From Acanthosepion esculentum (taxonomy: Eukaryota; Mollusca; Cephalopoda; Sepiida; Sepiidae): a stretch of 64,000 nucleotides of DNA. The notes under the pieces were generated by a model, which had not been told where the DNA came from, did not search any database, and saw only the letters and a list, made by a program, of their open reading frames with translations. Shown in pieces: positions 11,853 through 23,899 of the stretch. Position 1 is the first letter of the stretch. Each line of letters begins with the position of its first letter. Where the stretch lies: contig OZ038495.1 of the NCBI GenBank assembly GCA_964036315.1, positions 21,699,391-21,763,390 of the forward strand, read 5' to 3'. Made by a program: the position numbers and the translations under genes.

Positions 11853-12064
11853 AAATAATGTGTCTATGACAACCAAGATAAAGACAACAGTTTAAATAAA
11901 TAGTTTAACAGTTTAAATTGAAAGAAGACAAGAGTATAAAGGAAGTGGGGGGTGCTTGGTTATTTAATGCTTTTTACTACAAATTCATCTTGGAAAAAAA
12001 AATCATTAATTTGAAAACTAGCTGATGATAAATCTTCACAGGTTGCCTTGTGTGAGACTAACTC

Positions 12065-13065
12065 ATCAGCAGCAATCTGAGATGCTAGCTTACCAACCAT
12101 TGATTTCTGGAAAACACGATTGTTTTGAAACTAATAAAACATTAAGTTTGCAATAGTCATGTAGTAAAGCACCTATACTATTTAGGAATATTTGAATCTA
12201 CTTTAATAGAATCCATATACATAATTATGCAAGAGGAAGACAGAATGTATTGATTCTATTAATGAAAATTTATGCTGGAATTTTTCTTCTTTCAAATCCT
12301 GATGTCCATTATAAGAAAAAAAAAAGGTGCATTTGATGAGCATATATATTTAATGCTCTCTCTAGCATCAAGTATTTCCCTATTAGATGATTAGAGTCGC
12401 TCTCATATCTAACAGTGAAACACACTACTGTAGAGAGAAACAGATAAAAATGTCTACATATTTACATGCAAAAATATATCTTCTAGTATAGACCTGTAGA
12501 TTAATATATTTAGTTAACACTAGCAGAACAATCAGATGACATTCATTTCTTATTCCTATTCTGTAAAAACTTCTTGGAATTTCAATGAACATTATTTTTG
12601 GATTTCATTTGTTTGTTTTTTTTAACTGCAATATGACTGACATTATTTTTCATGATTACGACCAGATATTCTCTCCAAGTAGGTAAAGTCTGAGATGCTA
12701 GGTTACCAACCATTGATTTCTGGGAAACTCCATTGTTTTGAAACTAATATAAAACATTAAGTTTGCAATAGAATTTCAATGAACATTATTTTAGGATTTC
12801 ATTTCTTTTGTTTGTTTAACGGCAATTTCCACATGGGTCATTTAATGCAGAAAGTTAATTTTCTTAGTAGCATTAGTAAATTACAAAAATGTACTGCTGG
12901 TAATAATTCATTTTTTTCTTTCAATAATGTATTGCTAATATATATTTTCCTTACAAAAAAAAGTATTGCTGGTAATACTTATTTTCTTAATATTTGTTTT
13001 TTTAAACTACAATATGATTGATGATTACGACCAGATGTTCTCTCCAAGTAGATATTATCTAACAC
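12065..13065 (+). repeat. Nested local duplications, non-coding
   Basis: 'ctgagatgctagcttacc' through 'ttaagtttgcaatag' at about 12076-12155 recurs at about 12687-12770. 'atttcaatgaacattatttt' occurs at about 12579 and 12774. 'gattacgaccagat' to 'ctctccaagtag' occurs at about 12654 and 13023. These are overlapping direct duplications of several 50-100 bp blocks, with no gene in them. Confidence 0.7.
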
Positions 13066-13274
13066 TTTAAATTTTACTTAATTCTAGTGTCCACATCAAA
13101 ACAAGAGTAGCCAACAATTTAACATGCAGAAGAATCAGGACCTGTGATGGATAAATAACACAGCAAAATTAATTTAGCAAATTTTAAGGGAAAAAAATGC
13201 TTCCTTAAAACACTGACAATATTTGTGAAGACTTTATAAAGAATTTGATCACAAGTAATATACATTTGTATGAA

Positions 13275-13387
13275 GGGGGTGATGAAAAGTTCTCAGCTTA
13301 CACCACTGTCCAAAATCTGACCAAATTAACAATCAGAATGTATTTTGTAATCCCTTCCTAGTCAGGCCAAAAACTTTTCAGCACACC
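13275..13387. mobile_element. Short MITE-like element, copy 2
   Basis: Ends 'ggtgatgaaaagttctcag' and 'aaaacttttcagcacacc' are imperfect inverted repeats and resemble those of the 8.2 kb unit. Confidence 0.4.
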
Positions 13388-13399
13388 AAAAATAATACA

Positions 13400-14275
13400 T
13401 GTAGATTTTAAATGCATATTGAATCACTGTAATAAATTTATGACAGCTGGATAATTACGAGACAACACTTCAGGTTTTATTTTTTTAACAAAAACTTTGT
13501 ATATTATGCCACTATTTAAAAATAAAATCTTGCAAATTCTTAGAAAAAAAGGTTTAAAATTATACAAAAATCTAAAATATTATCAATATACCTTTTCTTT
13601 GTTACAATTTCTATTTGCACTTCTCTATATATTAAATATGAATGTCAGTGTATCACTGTGTCCCACTTTTTCAATTAAAAGGACAATACTATCACATGTT
13701 ACAGAAATTTTGCATTCCCAAAGTTTTCATTACTGCGATTGTTTTCGGCAATTTTTTGCAACAAAACGTTTTGTACAATAACAATTTTTATAACTTGGGA
13801 ATAATCAGAATTAATTTAAAAATCTACCAAAAGAATTTTTTTTTTTTTTAACTTACAAAGGTTTTATTAGAATCAAAATATATTGTACATCTGGTATCAC
13901 ATTTTTTTTGAATGAAGCTCAAATAGCAAATCATTTTTGTTTTCCATACTTTGATTAAAAATAAAGTATGATCAAATTAAATGAAAGGTTTTTATTTTAT
14001 TCTTCATTTTCCAGGACTTTCAGAATGACTTTAATCAAGCCACTTAGAACCAGTATAATAATGTAATTAGTTGTCTCGGTTATAATGAAGGGCGTGATGA
14101 GAATTAAGACTGCGTGCTTATTACTTGATGAAATGTTTCTAGTGACAAAACATCATCTCAAAAAGAGGCAACACTATAATTTACAGATTATCTCTTCTCC
14201 AATGCAGAGATTTCATGGTCCTGTGTTAGTGTACACTTAATTGCAACACCTGACTCAATTTGCAGATCTTCTGAG

Positions 14276-14323
<48 letters not shown>

Positions 14324-15700
14324 GTTCATCCCCCCCAATGTAAAATTCAAGGAGAATTACAAATATCCAGGTAAAAGTTGCCTAAATTTAATAGGACAAA
14401 TGATCAAATTGGGAATGCAATTTTAGAGAATTTCAAATGCATAAAATGTCAATTCCTAGTAGGTTTTCGCAGTTTTTAATTAACTGAAATCAATAGAATT
14501 AAACTTTAAATTTACATTTTGTAATGCCCTAGTGTATGATTGTAGCAAGTATATTCCAACCTCACCAAAAGGTGTATATCCTGGAGGCATTTACTTGTTA
14601 CGGATTGGTATTGATTATTTTCTCTCCATCCCAAGTCAACTGTTATTGAATCTGTTAATAATAAAGTAAATTACTTGAGTAAAGCCTGTGGTAAAATAAA
14701 AACAACACCCACACTCCTGACCAGATCCAGTAACAATCAATATTGGAGAATTAAAATAATAATTATAAAAGTAGATAACAGAAATATTGTTCCTTTCCTT
14801 ATAAATAATAACAGGCACTTGTGAACTTGTCCTAACAAGTTACTATAAGATAATGAAATAGCAGCAAAAATATTATGGAAAATAAATGAAATTGGTGTTG
14901 AAACAAGCGAGATCCAGTGAGCTACAAACCAAAAATTAACTAAAGTCTAATTGGTAAAATGAGTAAGACAGAGGTCTACCCACAGACATCAGCTGATTTT
15001 GACATTTTATCAATGAGCTTCTGTTCTGGCAGTTTAACCAAGACTTACAGAAATTTCTAAAACTCAAAAATGAAGTTAGAATGACTATTTTAAATAGAAT
15101 AATTTTTTCAGATTTGAAGAAATAGGTTAGCCTGGTCCTTAAGAGTACATTTTGGCTGAGTGAAACAGTAGCCACTTTATAAAAATTGTTGAAAAAATAA
15201 ATTACTATTTTTAGAAAAGTTGGTTTTTTTCCAAACTCACTTGCTGCAGAGTTGCTTTGAATAAGCATATACCAATGTGATGGTAATACCATCAGACAAC
15301 ATATGGTTCAAACAGAAGGAAAAGCTGTCTGGAGTTGCAGATTGTAGAAAAGGACATTCTTTCTTCTAGAGGTTAGCCATAGATAAAGAAATAAGAAAAT
15401 GAATTTATATGTTCATGAAATGAAAGCAGAACTAATAACTGATTAAGCAGTCATTCTTGACTTTTTGTATTACCAGTATTTTGATGTAAACCAATTTGTA
15501 GCTTTGACCCAAAAGATGAACCCTTCCTTAAAAGAAACAGAAGATTGGGGAGAAGGTATTATTAACAATGAGTCAATTGCCAATATATGTAGGAAAAAGT
15601 CAGAAGTGTTATGTATACATACTTTGTACATATTAAATGGTTATGAACAAACTTTTTAAACCAATATCCAATGTTGTAAATTGTAATATATTTGCACTAT
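13400..15700. other. AT-rich DNA without a recognisable gene
   Basis: Contains an (AT)n run at about 14278-14320. Open frames of up to 118 codons on the minus strand near 15 kb have no recognisable motif and typical AT-bias composition, so I do not call them genes. Confidence 0.55.
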
Positions 15701-15705
15701 TTACA

Positions 15706-16012
15706 TTTACTGGGCCAGTGGATAAAAGCGTTGGTTAAAGTAATCCAGTGACTTGAACCAAAGAGTTATGAGTTCAATACCTGGCCACAGCAGAAATGAA
15801 CAAAAACTTGGAGAGTTGAGTTACTAAAGGGAAATGACTAAAACTGAGATATCCAGAAAAATCATGGTATGTTGAACTAAAACAATCTACGCCAATGGAC
15901 AAAATAAAGGGTTTGGTTCAAAATTCCAATGTATATCACCTGAAGAAAGCCAGAGCATACAATGACTGAAATGTTGTGAATATGAAAGATGAGGAGAATA
16001 GTCCAAAAAATC
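15706..16012 (+). repeat. tRNA-derived SINE
   Basis: A-box-like 'gggccagtggataaaagcg' at 15711 is followed ~45 nt later by 'gagttcaatacctgg' at 15770, matching the tRNA B box GTTCRANNCC. The body contains 'aataaagggtttggttca' and the tail 'cctgaagaaagccagagc' with 'tgactgaaatgttgtgaa', comparable with the 11.5 kb and 20.3 kb copies. Confidence 0.75.
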
Positions 16013-16242
16013 TAAATAGTGCATTAGTTACAATAACTCATCTCAGAAATAGAGACAGATATTGTAATATATTTGTTATGCAAGTTTACAAGTGCTTCAT
16101 TACTGAATTTAAATAGTAATGAGTAAGATTTCTGAAGGTATTGTCCAATCGTAACTGTTCTTTTGTAGTCTCATGAGTTGCATAGACCAAATTCAAGAAC
16201 ATATTTTCATCCAAAGAAGATTAACATTACTGTGATATTACC

Positions 16243-16293
<51 letters not shown>

Positions 16294-16436
16294 GTTCATT
16301 TATTGTAATTTTGACTTTGCTTGTGTCTTTTTTTTCTTTTTTTTTGTGAAAAAGGTTAGTTGTTTTAAATTTTTGGTAGTAGATAATTAATTTGATTTTT
16401 TTTTATTCAGGCCAATTGGGGTAGGACATTATATAC
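16013..16436. other. Non-coding, with (AT)n tract
   Basis: (AT)n occupies about 16247-16291, followed by T-rich DNA. No gene seen. Confidence 0.7.
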
Positions 16437-16890
16437 GAGTTCAAATGCCCCGTAAGGAAGTGTGTTCCTAATCAAACTGAATTCATAAATAATTACATTG
16501 GTCACATGACTACATGCCTATCCAGACGCCTTACGTTACACCTATCTGACCACAGCTCTATTAGAACCCATTTAAACACACACACACACTTATCAGACTC
16601 CATCCGAAACATACTAGTAGGAAATACAAACATAATAAACTCATCCACATGCAAAAAAATGATTAAAAATAATGAAAGCCTTAATAATAAAAAAAGACAA
16701 GCCAACACTTAATAATATTAACTACGAACACTGCCATAATGTGCTAACTGTGTTCGGAAAATAAAACATCTCTATACCACTAAATACATACACACAACAC
16801 ACACAATTAAATTGAAAAAGTAAAATCATCCTTGATAATGGCTAAAAGTATAGCCGAAAGTGCTCGGAATTATAGAACATTTGGACAGTT
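16437..16890 (+). pseudogene. Penelope-like element 3' end (GIY-YIG endonuclease)
   Basis: One open frame from about 16437 to 16710 reads EFKCPVRKCVPN, then NNYIGHMTTCLSRRLTLHL and ILVGNTNIINSS. This is the pattern of the C-terminal GIY-YIG nuclease of Penelope-like retroelements: a Cys pair before the domain, a YIG motif, SRRL-T-HL, and a terminal element near the end. The first GIY half is represented by the YIG strand and the catalytic Arg lies in SRRL. The upstream RT is absent here. Downstream non-coding sequence to about 16890 contains a stem followed by GAAA (16840-16865), discussed as a degraded hammerhead. Confidence 0.75.
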
Positions 16891-16909
16891 TCTACACACT
16901 CTGTGTCCA

Positions 16910-17485
16910 AAAAAGGAAACACTTGTTTGAACACAAGAAAAATTAAATAAAAAGCTTGATTGTAGTACCTTCTTTAATGAAATAAATAATTATATATATA
17001 TAAATAAAGGTTAATGGTTAGAGTTGAATCAGACCCGGAAACTGGTATTAAAAAGTGTTCAACACACATGTGAAAAAATAAAATACAAGTAAAAATATCA
17101 TGTAAAGCTTTTAACTTTAAAAATCAGGAGGTCAGTTGAATCCGCTTACCTTGGTTTCAACCTTATGGTATCCTCAGGCAATTTTTTATCAAATGACCTC
17201 TTAACACATTATTTTTTTTAAAAACTAATGAACATTAATGAAAAATGATAAAAATATAATAAAAATAAACAAATGCATGATGTTGGGTGTAATATAAAGG
17301 CAAGTGGAGGATAAGAAGGAGTGGGAAGAGAAGAAAAGCAAGGGTATCATAACTGTATTGGTAGGGGGTTTTATTGAAATGTACATTTTTTTTTTTAAAT
17401 CCAGTCTCATATGTGCTTAAGAGGAATTTCCTAATATGTAAGCAAGGTCTCAAAACTTCAATTAAACCAGAAATGTTCATGGTTA
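16910..17485. other. AT-rich DNA without a recognisable gene
   Basis: No motif was seen in either strand. A short 'tatatatataaataaagg' patch lies near 16990. Confidence 0.55.
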
Positions 17486-17489
17486 AGAT

Positions 17490-17660
17490 TCACCATGCTA
17501 TGCACATTGTAGCGAACCACCCTCATTTCCTTCATATTCCATTGGTGAGATGTAAGTTCCACTTGAGCAGCAGCTTCTCACAAACCACTACTTTGTGGAA
17601 CTCCCATGAGGATGCTTCACCAATCCCTGCAATCAACCTGTTCTAGTCTAGGGGTAATGA
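17490..17660 (+). pseudogene. LINE C-terminal fragment
   Basis: Frame reads MHIVANHPHFLHIPLVRCKF then SSSFSQTTTLWNSH, with a frameshift after it. This is the closing stretch of a LINE ORF2 (R-V-hydrophobic ... SFFPRT-LWNSLP pattern). The same stretch occurs on the minus strand near 38.7-38.9 kb, so the two are copies of one LINE family. 5' truncated. Confidence 0.65.
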
Positions 17661-17689
17661 TTATCTTCACTGCATATCCCCATAAACTG

Positions 17690-19250
17690 TGCCTCTTACT
17701 CAGTAACCTTCTACCTGTAGTGGCTCTTGGATCCCATACAGAGTGAACATTATCGGGATAAAAAAAAAACTTTTGATACTGATATCATTTGAACGATCAC
17801 TTTTAGGAAGGATATCATTTACCTTCTTCAACTGTACTTCCAAAACGCTGTTGATATTTCAGTCAAATTAAAAAGAGGAAGTGAATGTTCATCAATTTCA
17901 AATCAAGCAGTGATGATATAGATGAGAATTGATGCAATTCAGTAAATACAATTTGATGGCTGTAACAAATAAGTAAAGACAGCAAGTTGGGTTGACTCAC
18001 TTAACTAATTGAGATGACCTTTTCATATCACCAACAACACTGCTATTACCACCACACTTGAATGTAATTACAAAATTAAAATATTCATTTGTATTGTAAA
18101 AACATCTAGCACCAAAGTAGCATTTAAACTTTACTCAAAAGTTGCATATAAAGACTATGTATCTGAGTGTATGTATATACATCCAAGGTGAAATGTTTAA
18201 TTACAAGTGCAAAAAATATTCCATTTTGTGATTTATACAAACTAAGTAGTTTCAACAGCTATACAATGTCAAAAAGAAGACAATTTAAATAGTGTTCACA
18301 TTTTACAATATAAAAATTACCTAAAATTGATAAATTAATACAATCAGTAGTAGTTATATACAGCTGATCAACATGTATGTTTTATAGAAAGCATATTTGC
18401 AAAAACTATTCCAGAGAAATTTAAATAATACATGAAAATGTTAAATCTTGAGCTGTTACTTTACACATTGAAGTTATTTTGAAACAAACCATAACAAAAC
18501 ATCTGTGCAATTTACAGGCAAGTTGATTATCACTACAAGCATTTTGTCAAAATCAGGAAGGAAGTCATGAAAATATGTCAAGATCGCTAAAAAGAGTTTA
18601 AGGATAAAAAACAAACACCTAGTGATAAAGTTATAAGCATTCATGTATCTATAATCAAAAGACTAATTATATAGAAATATGCAAAAAAAAAAAAAGGGGC
18701 AAAGATAAAGTCACTACTATAAGCAAGGTATATGAAGGATCACTTAAAGTTGTCAAATGGCAAACTTTGACATGACCAAAATTTGGGGAAAGTGTATTAT
18801 CATCTGATGACAATATAGTTAAACTGTTTTGGTATAATGAACAGAAAAAAAAATTGGGTTTGTTTGGGAACTGTCCAACCATTTTGAATATCATCAAAAT
18901 TGGAAGCATGACCTTGATATACTTTAGCAATCAATTCTTTGGGACCTTACTGCACATACATAGCCAAAATACTCCTGTGGGAGTCACTCATTTGAAAGTG
19001 AGATACCAGTGAGTGAACTTATACACTGCAATGTCTACTGAACAGCATGGCAAAACCTCACATCACCCAGGTCTGCTAGCCTCCTTATAGTACGAATTTA
19101 ACTCCCTATGACTTCTAGATGTTTTCAAAGTTAAAATCACCATTGAAAGTAAAATGAATTAAAAATTAAGGAGAACATAAGACAGTTGTTGGTGATCATT
19201 CAAGAAAACTCCAAAGACTATTTTGAAAAATGAAAGGAATGTTAAAACAA
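17690..19250. other. AT-rich DNA without a recognisable gene
   Basis: Nothing recognisable to about 18930. 18960-19250 may hold the degraded N-terminal part of the Tc1-like element that follows, but I could not read a clear motif. Confidence 0.5.
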
Positions 19251-19254
19251 GTGT

Positions 19255-19515
19255 ATAAAGATCCAAGAGGATTACTCAAAGAAGACAAAACTATTTTCAC
19301 TTAATATTAAATGGCTGGACACTTTTCAGACAGATCTTGTATATCCCAAAACCCAAGCAAATTCTTTAAGCAAGAGACTACAATTCATACAGTAAAGCAT
19401 GGTGGTGGTAACATAATGCCGTGAAAGTACTTTTGTTGCCAGTAGTACTGTTCCTCTTCATGAGGTTGAAAACTATTTGAGGAAAAACTTAGTCTTCAGC
19501 AAAATGTTTAAAATT

Positions 19516-19552
<37 letters not shown>

Positions 19553-19780
19553 TAGTGTCAAGCTGACTGAATTAGCACAAAATTAAAGTTCTAGAGTGGT
19601 TGTCACAGAGTCCTGACACTGAAATTTGTGGAAAGTGTTAAGTGCCAGGTGCACTCTAGAAAACCAGCAAATCTCAGAGATTTCATGAAATTTTTACAGG
19701 AAGGAATGAGAAAAAAAAAAAAAATCTCATTAGTATTTTAAAAAGCTGGTTGTGAATCATAAGAACCACTTTATGACAGA
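19255..19780 (+). pseudogene. Tc1-like transposase remnant
   Basis: Two diagnostic blocks survive in different frames. VKHGGGN (19392-19412) lies just after the first catalytic region of Tc1 transposases, and IKVLEWLSQSPD (19582-19617) is the conserved block that leads into the last catalytic residues. A poly(A) run at 19521-19549 interrupts them, and many stops are present. Inactive DDE transposase of the cut-and-paste type. Terminal inverted repeats not found. Confidence 0.7.
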
Positions 19781-19849
19781 AAAGGTATAAACATGCGACC
19801 AAATATTCAACTGGTATAGATAAATTGTAATGAAGTCAAAAATGTGAGC

Positions 19850-20335
19850 TGTCATTTTCATGTTATTGATATTGTAAAACTTGAGTAAATCATATCTGAA
19901 TTGGCTTCTTTTTTAACACTGCATACATAGGTAGATCAATAAGTTTGTAGTCTAAATATAAAAACAGCTTTTATTTTGCATGACATTTATTTTTAAATAA
20001 TTTCCTTCTTTGTCAGTGCACTTAATTCAATGGTCAATATTAATCATTGAACTGAAAATTTCAGATTAAAATTCAGATAATTACAGTCCTTGATTTACCC
20101 TTGAGACTATCAAAGCTGTTTACTTTGCATAGTTTTGTAAATGTAGTTACATTTGAACTATTCATCTTGTCAGAAAGTTTCAGCTGTTGCACCCTTCAGT
20201 CTTCAAGTATTTGTTGATTTAGGTAAGCTTAAGGAAATTTCAAAATGAAACCTTTATTTAATCTGCAGAAGTAGATTGCTCCTGTACTGATGACCATATC
20301 TAGCTCTTATTTCGTTATTGCTCAGTCCATTTTCA
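19850..20335. other. Non-coding, no clear feature
   Basis: 'ggtagatcaataagtttgta' near 19930 resembles ends of mariner-type elements, but no partner end was found. Confidence 0.4.
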
Positions 20336-20344
20336 CTGAGTCTA

Positions 20345-20640
20345 AGTCTGCACTAGCCTAGTGGATTAAAGCATTGGTTTGTGAATTTATGACAAAGTAA
20401 TTGCGAGTCCAATCTATTGGCCAGGTAGTACAAACTTACACTTGGTAGGTGGGGGTGACAATAACTGAGCAGTACTAAATAAGAACTAAAATATCCTTAG
20501 ACATGGACAGCAGAACAAAAGCATTCTACACCTGAAGATTAAATAAAGGGTTCAATTCAAAATTATCTGAAGATTACACGCATCAACAAGCAGAGGATAA
20601 TGACCAGAGAGCACAATGGCCAAAACATTATGATAATAAT
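20345..20640 (+). repeat. tRNA-derived SINE
   Basis: Starts 'tagcctagtggattaaagca' (same A-box-like head as the 11.5 kb copy), then 'gcgagtccaatctattgg' in the B-box position. The body has 'aataaagggttcaattca' and the tail 'cctgaagattaaata' type repeats, ending 'ggccaaaacattatgata'. Confidence 0.7.
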
Positions 20641-20654
20641 AACAAAGATGATTT

Positions 20655-21060
20655 GTTTGTTTGTTTGGGGTTTTATGGCATATCAACCACTATGGGTTAT
20701 TTAATGCCAGATCCAGTATTTACTAGATATATCAAAAACGTATAGCTGGCAACATCATAGTTTCAAAAACGTATAGCTGGCAACATCATAGTTTCAAAAA
20801 CGTATAGCTGGCAACATCATAGTTTCAAAAACGTATAGCTGGCAACATCATAGTTTCAAAAACGTATAGCTGGCAACATCATAGTTTCAAAAACGTATAG
20901 CTGGCAACATCATTGTTTCCCATCACATTTTAGGGGTAAGGTGTTAGTATATTTAGTGTAGGGTTTGGGAGGGAAAGTTAATTGTAAGTTGTAGTTGTTT
21001 TGGGATGGGTTAGATGTGATGGAGCATGACATGACCAGCCGATTGATCAGATCGACGGCC
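20655..21060 (-). repeat. SINE-like element with 31-bp tandem repeat body
   Basis: On the minus strand the 3' tail reads 'aaataacccatagtggttga' then 'tatgccataaaa', matching the tail of the 5S-headed SINEs ('acaaagagttgataagccat'). Inside it lie six head-to-tail copies of a 31-bp unit. The other end (21010-21060) has a different, GC-richer head containing 'gatcagatcgacggcc', which I could not assign to tRNA or 5S RNA. Confidence 0.6.
20734..20918 (+). repeat. Six tandem copies of a 31-bp unit
   Basis: The unit contains 'aaaaacgtatagctggcaac' and 'atcatagtttc'. The CG of successive copies falls at 20740, 20771, 20802, 20833, 20864 and 20895, an exact 31-bp period with almost no divergence, so the expansion is recent. 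Confidence 0.97.
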
Positions 21061-21062
21061 TT

Positions 21063-21135
21063 TTGGTTGGACATAGTTTATCGTCATACCCAGGATGCGG
21101 ATGTAGTTTATCATCATACCCAGGACGTAACAAAG
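21063..21135 (+). repeat. Short direct duplication
   Basis: 'tagtttatcgtcatacccag' at 21075 recurs at 21104 (a for g) with 'gatgcggatg' between: a ~30-bp tandem pair at the end of the preceding element. Confidence 0.75.
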
Positions 21136-21287
21136 ATGAGGATAATAGTTTGAATATAAATAATAACTCCTCATCCCAGAAATTCAGGAATGTAGATCAA
21201 AATGTCAATAAAATTGAAAAATTATCACACTGTAGGTTGACCTCAATTGTGCATATAATTAGAGGCAAGGTGATTGATTGATCCAGT

Positions 21288-21647
21288 CATTCATTCATTT
21301 TCTATGGCTTATCAACTCTTTGTGGGTTATTTAAAGCCAGAAAATATTTTTAGATTATTGTAAGAATTTTTGAGATGATAATGGTTTTAGTGATACAAGT
21401 TTTACTAATTAACTCATAGCTGGGAAAAGAATAGATGGATTCATACCTTTCCCAAGGGTATTTGTATATAAGTGAATATAATGAACCCAATGGGAATTGA
21501 AACTCTGCTCTCTGATTAACAATTCCAAGCCATTATCCATTACACCAACTGCACATCCAAGCAGTCATCCAGGCTTGACATTACTTAACTTTGGTGATCA
21601 CACAGGAACCAGAATTCAATGTGATGTGGCCATAAGCTGAGGCAAGG
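21288..21647 (-). repeat. 5S rRNA-type SINE, full length
   Basis: Read on the minus strand, the head has 'gcttatggccacatcacatt', then 'tgtgatcaccaaagttaag' and 'gtcaagcctgg', which follow the order of 5S rRNA (GCC.TACCAC..., TGATCTCGGAAGCTAAGC, GGGCCTGG). A ~230 bp body and a tail 'acaaagagttgataagccat' ending in short a/t-rich repeats complete it. This SINE3-like class is transcribed by Pol III from a 5S-type internal promoter (family knowledge). Confidence 0.75.
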
Positions 21648-21649
21648 TG

Positions 21650-23510
21650 AGGATATCATCATTAATACTATTATTAAATAACTTGTTTCATTACTTGATA
21701 GGTAAAAAGAGATTTTTGCTTTTCACTTCACTTTAGCTTTCTTACCTACTTTTCTGCCTTTATATACTCTTCCCTTTCTTTTCCAAATTCCTTCCCACTA
21801 AATTCATAGAAGTCTCCCCAGTCAGAAAGTCTAACTAATTCCTGCTTTGAAGGGCAGGGGATTGAGCATAGGTGCTACACTCTGATCTGGGGTAGAAAAG
21901 TTTGTCATATAGAAAAAAAGCCAAATAATAGTACAAAGATAGTTTTTTTTATCCATCAATGATTACAGTTTGCATTATTTTTAAACCTCCAAAATTTGTT
22001 TGTAGGTTTCTTAATTTTAATGGCAATCTTAAATGGCAGCACAATATTTGTATGAACACTTACATAAAAAAAATTATAATAGTTCTATTAAAAACATGGC
22101 CATATACTAATAGTTGTATTGTCCCTTGTGAAACATAAAAATACAACATTGTTTCACTACAAAATATTTGTTTTTAAATAATCAAACTTAAAAAAAAATC
22201 AGAAAACAACTGCAAATTGGTCATTAGAAAAATACCACTTGAAGATTAGAGAGTTATCAATCAAAATATTATGCTTAATAAAAAATTATCAAAAATTTCC
22301 AATATTTTGTTCCACTTGTTTAGGTACAGACAAAAATTAAATAGTGCATGTCCCACTTGGGTTTAAAACAAAATTGATTCAAGTAGAATTACTCATCAGA
22401 CAATTTTTACAAAGGATGAAAACAACTTTGAAAAGCATGTAATCAATACTTGGTTAACAAACAAAAGTGGGATTATTTCTGTTGATATTTTAATATCTTT
22501 TTAAATCATTTCCAGGAAGGTATTAATTATTAAATGAAAATAATATTTTTTCACCAGGGTTGATTTTTTTTCTTTATCATCATTTAATCATATCCAAATA
22601 TTTGTCTGGTGGTCACCAAAGTGTCTGATTAGTTTACTTGCAGAAATAGAACTCAGTCAGAATTATTACAATAATTTTTATTGAGAAAAAAGAGCAACTG
22701 ATGCTTTAGCCAATTAAGATTATTATTATTTCTCCCACTAAAATACTTTCCTCAAAAATGGTGTGATAAAAGAATTAGCAAATTTTATAAATTAATAATT
22801 ACTCAAAATAGTTGTTTAACATTATGATTAGTGTTATAAGTTCATACAAACTGAATATTTGCAAACTAAAGAAAAAAAGTTGAATTTTACTTTTACCTAA
22901 TAAATCAAAAGTAGAATTGTAAAATGTCAGGATTAGTGCATTCTGACATGAATAATGATATTTCTTTATATAGAAATAACATATCTGCCAATTCAAGTTA
23001 GTGTTTTAGGACAGTTCACTTATCACATTTACAACAGAAATTCAAATTAGCAAGTTAGAGGTCAACTTGATTAAATATTGCTGCTACTGATTATTGCTGT
23101 TGTGATGTATCAGCCGATTTATCTTTGATGGAGGGATGCAAATTTTGTGGTCATGTGGTCAAATTACTGACACAGCTGAAAGTAGTCCTTCACCTTCATT
23201 TTATATACTAAGTGCACAATCCAATATTCAAGGGATGTAGATACAATAAAGTACTTGTTTGATAATTTGTTATGTATAAAAAAGATCAACAATTTGCAGC
23301 CTGATCAGATAGTTTCACCAAGCAATAAAAAAATATTTTGTCTATCAGATCAACAATTTAACACAATTTTACAGTGTAATGCAAATGTCTTCTGTTCTGG
23401 CTTGCATGTTGTCTTCTCTCTTTGGAAGGCAGAAATTTCTGGTGGATATTGGTGAAAGTTTTGCCTATGATTTTTTTATTTTTAAGGCTGGAAAAATGTC
23501 CACCACATGA
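21650..23510. other. AT-rich DNA without a recognisable gene
   Basis: A CT-rich patch (21715-21790) and scattered A/T runs. No coding motif or RNA gene seen. Confidence 0.55.
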
Positions 23511-23513
23511 AGA

Positions 23514-23870
23514 TTCTTTCAAGCCACTGTAGAGACAGAGTTTACGTATGGTGTCACAGACTGGACATTAACTAAAACCCTAAAGTCTAAACTTGATGGA
23601 ACCTACACTCAGATGCTGAGAGCTATACCTAATATCTCCTGGAGACCACATCCAACTAAATCGCATCTCTATGGACCCATCTCTGATATTTCTACAATCT
23701 TACACAAACTTGGAATGCACTTTGCAAAAGTAGAACTCACAAATGATCTACTGCTTTGGATACCTAGCCATGGAGTAAGACGAGTTGGTCACCATGCAAC
23801 CACCTACATTAACCATCTATGTTATGACAAAGAATGCCTTGCTAATGACCTTCCAACCTTGATGTAGGGC
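23514..23870 (+). pseudogene. LINE C-terminal fragment (family shared with 54.4 kb)
   Basis: An uninterrupted frame of ~118 codons from 23514: FFQATVETEFTYGVTDWTLT, KLDGTYTQMLRA, NISWRPHPTK, LYGPISDIS, LLLWIPSHGVRRVG and a TYINHLC block. This is the post-RT C-terminal part of a LINE ORF2 (L-YG-E-W-L, Y-RMLRA, LL-WTP-HG-R--GRP--TYID). Its second half matches 54.57-54.79 kb. It ends with a stop at 23865 and an a/t-rich tail (aataaaaaaaataaaaaat). 5' truncated, as LINE copies usually are. Confidence 0.85.
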
Positions 23871-23899
23871 AGTGATTGTTGGGGTGATAGACTCATCAA

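Noticed and set aside
14936..15292. 118-codon minus-strand open frame
   Set aside because: No recognisable motif; Phe/Ile/Leu/Ser-rich composition expected from AT-rich DNA.
15706..15795. A functional tRNA gene
   Set aside because: A and B box-like sequences are present, but no acceptor stem pairing or terminator; followed by a SINE body shared with other copies.
17235..17480. 81-codon minus-strand frame near 17.3 kb
   Set aside because: Shadow frame opposite non-coding DNA; no motif in either reading.
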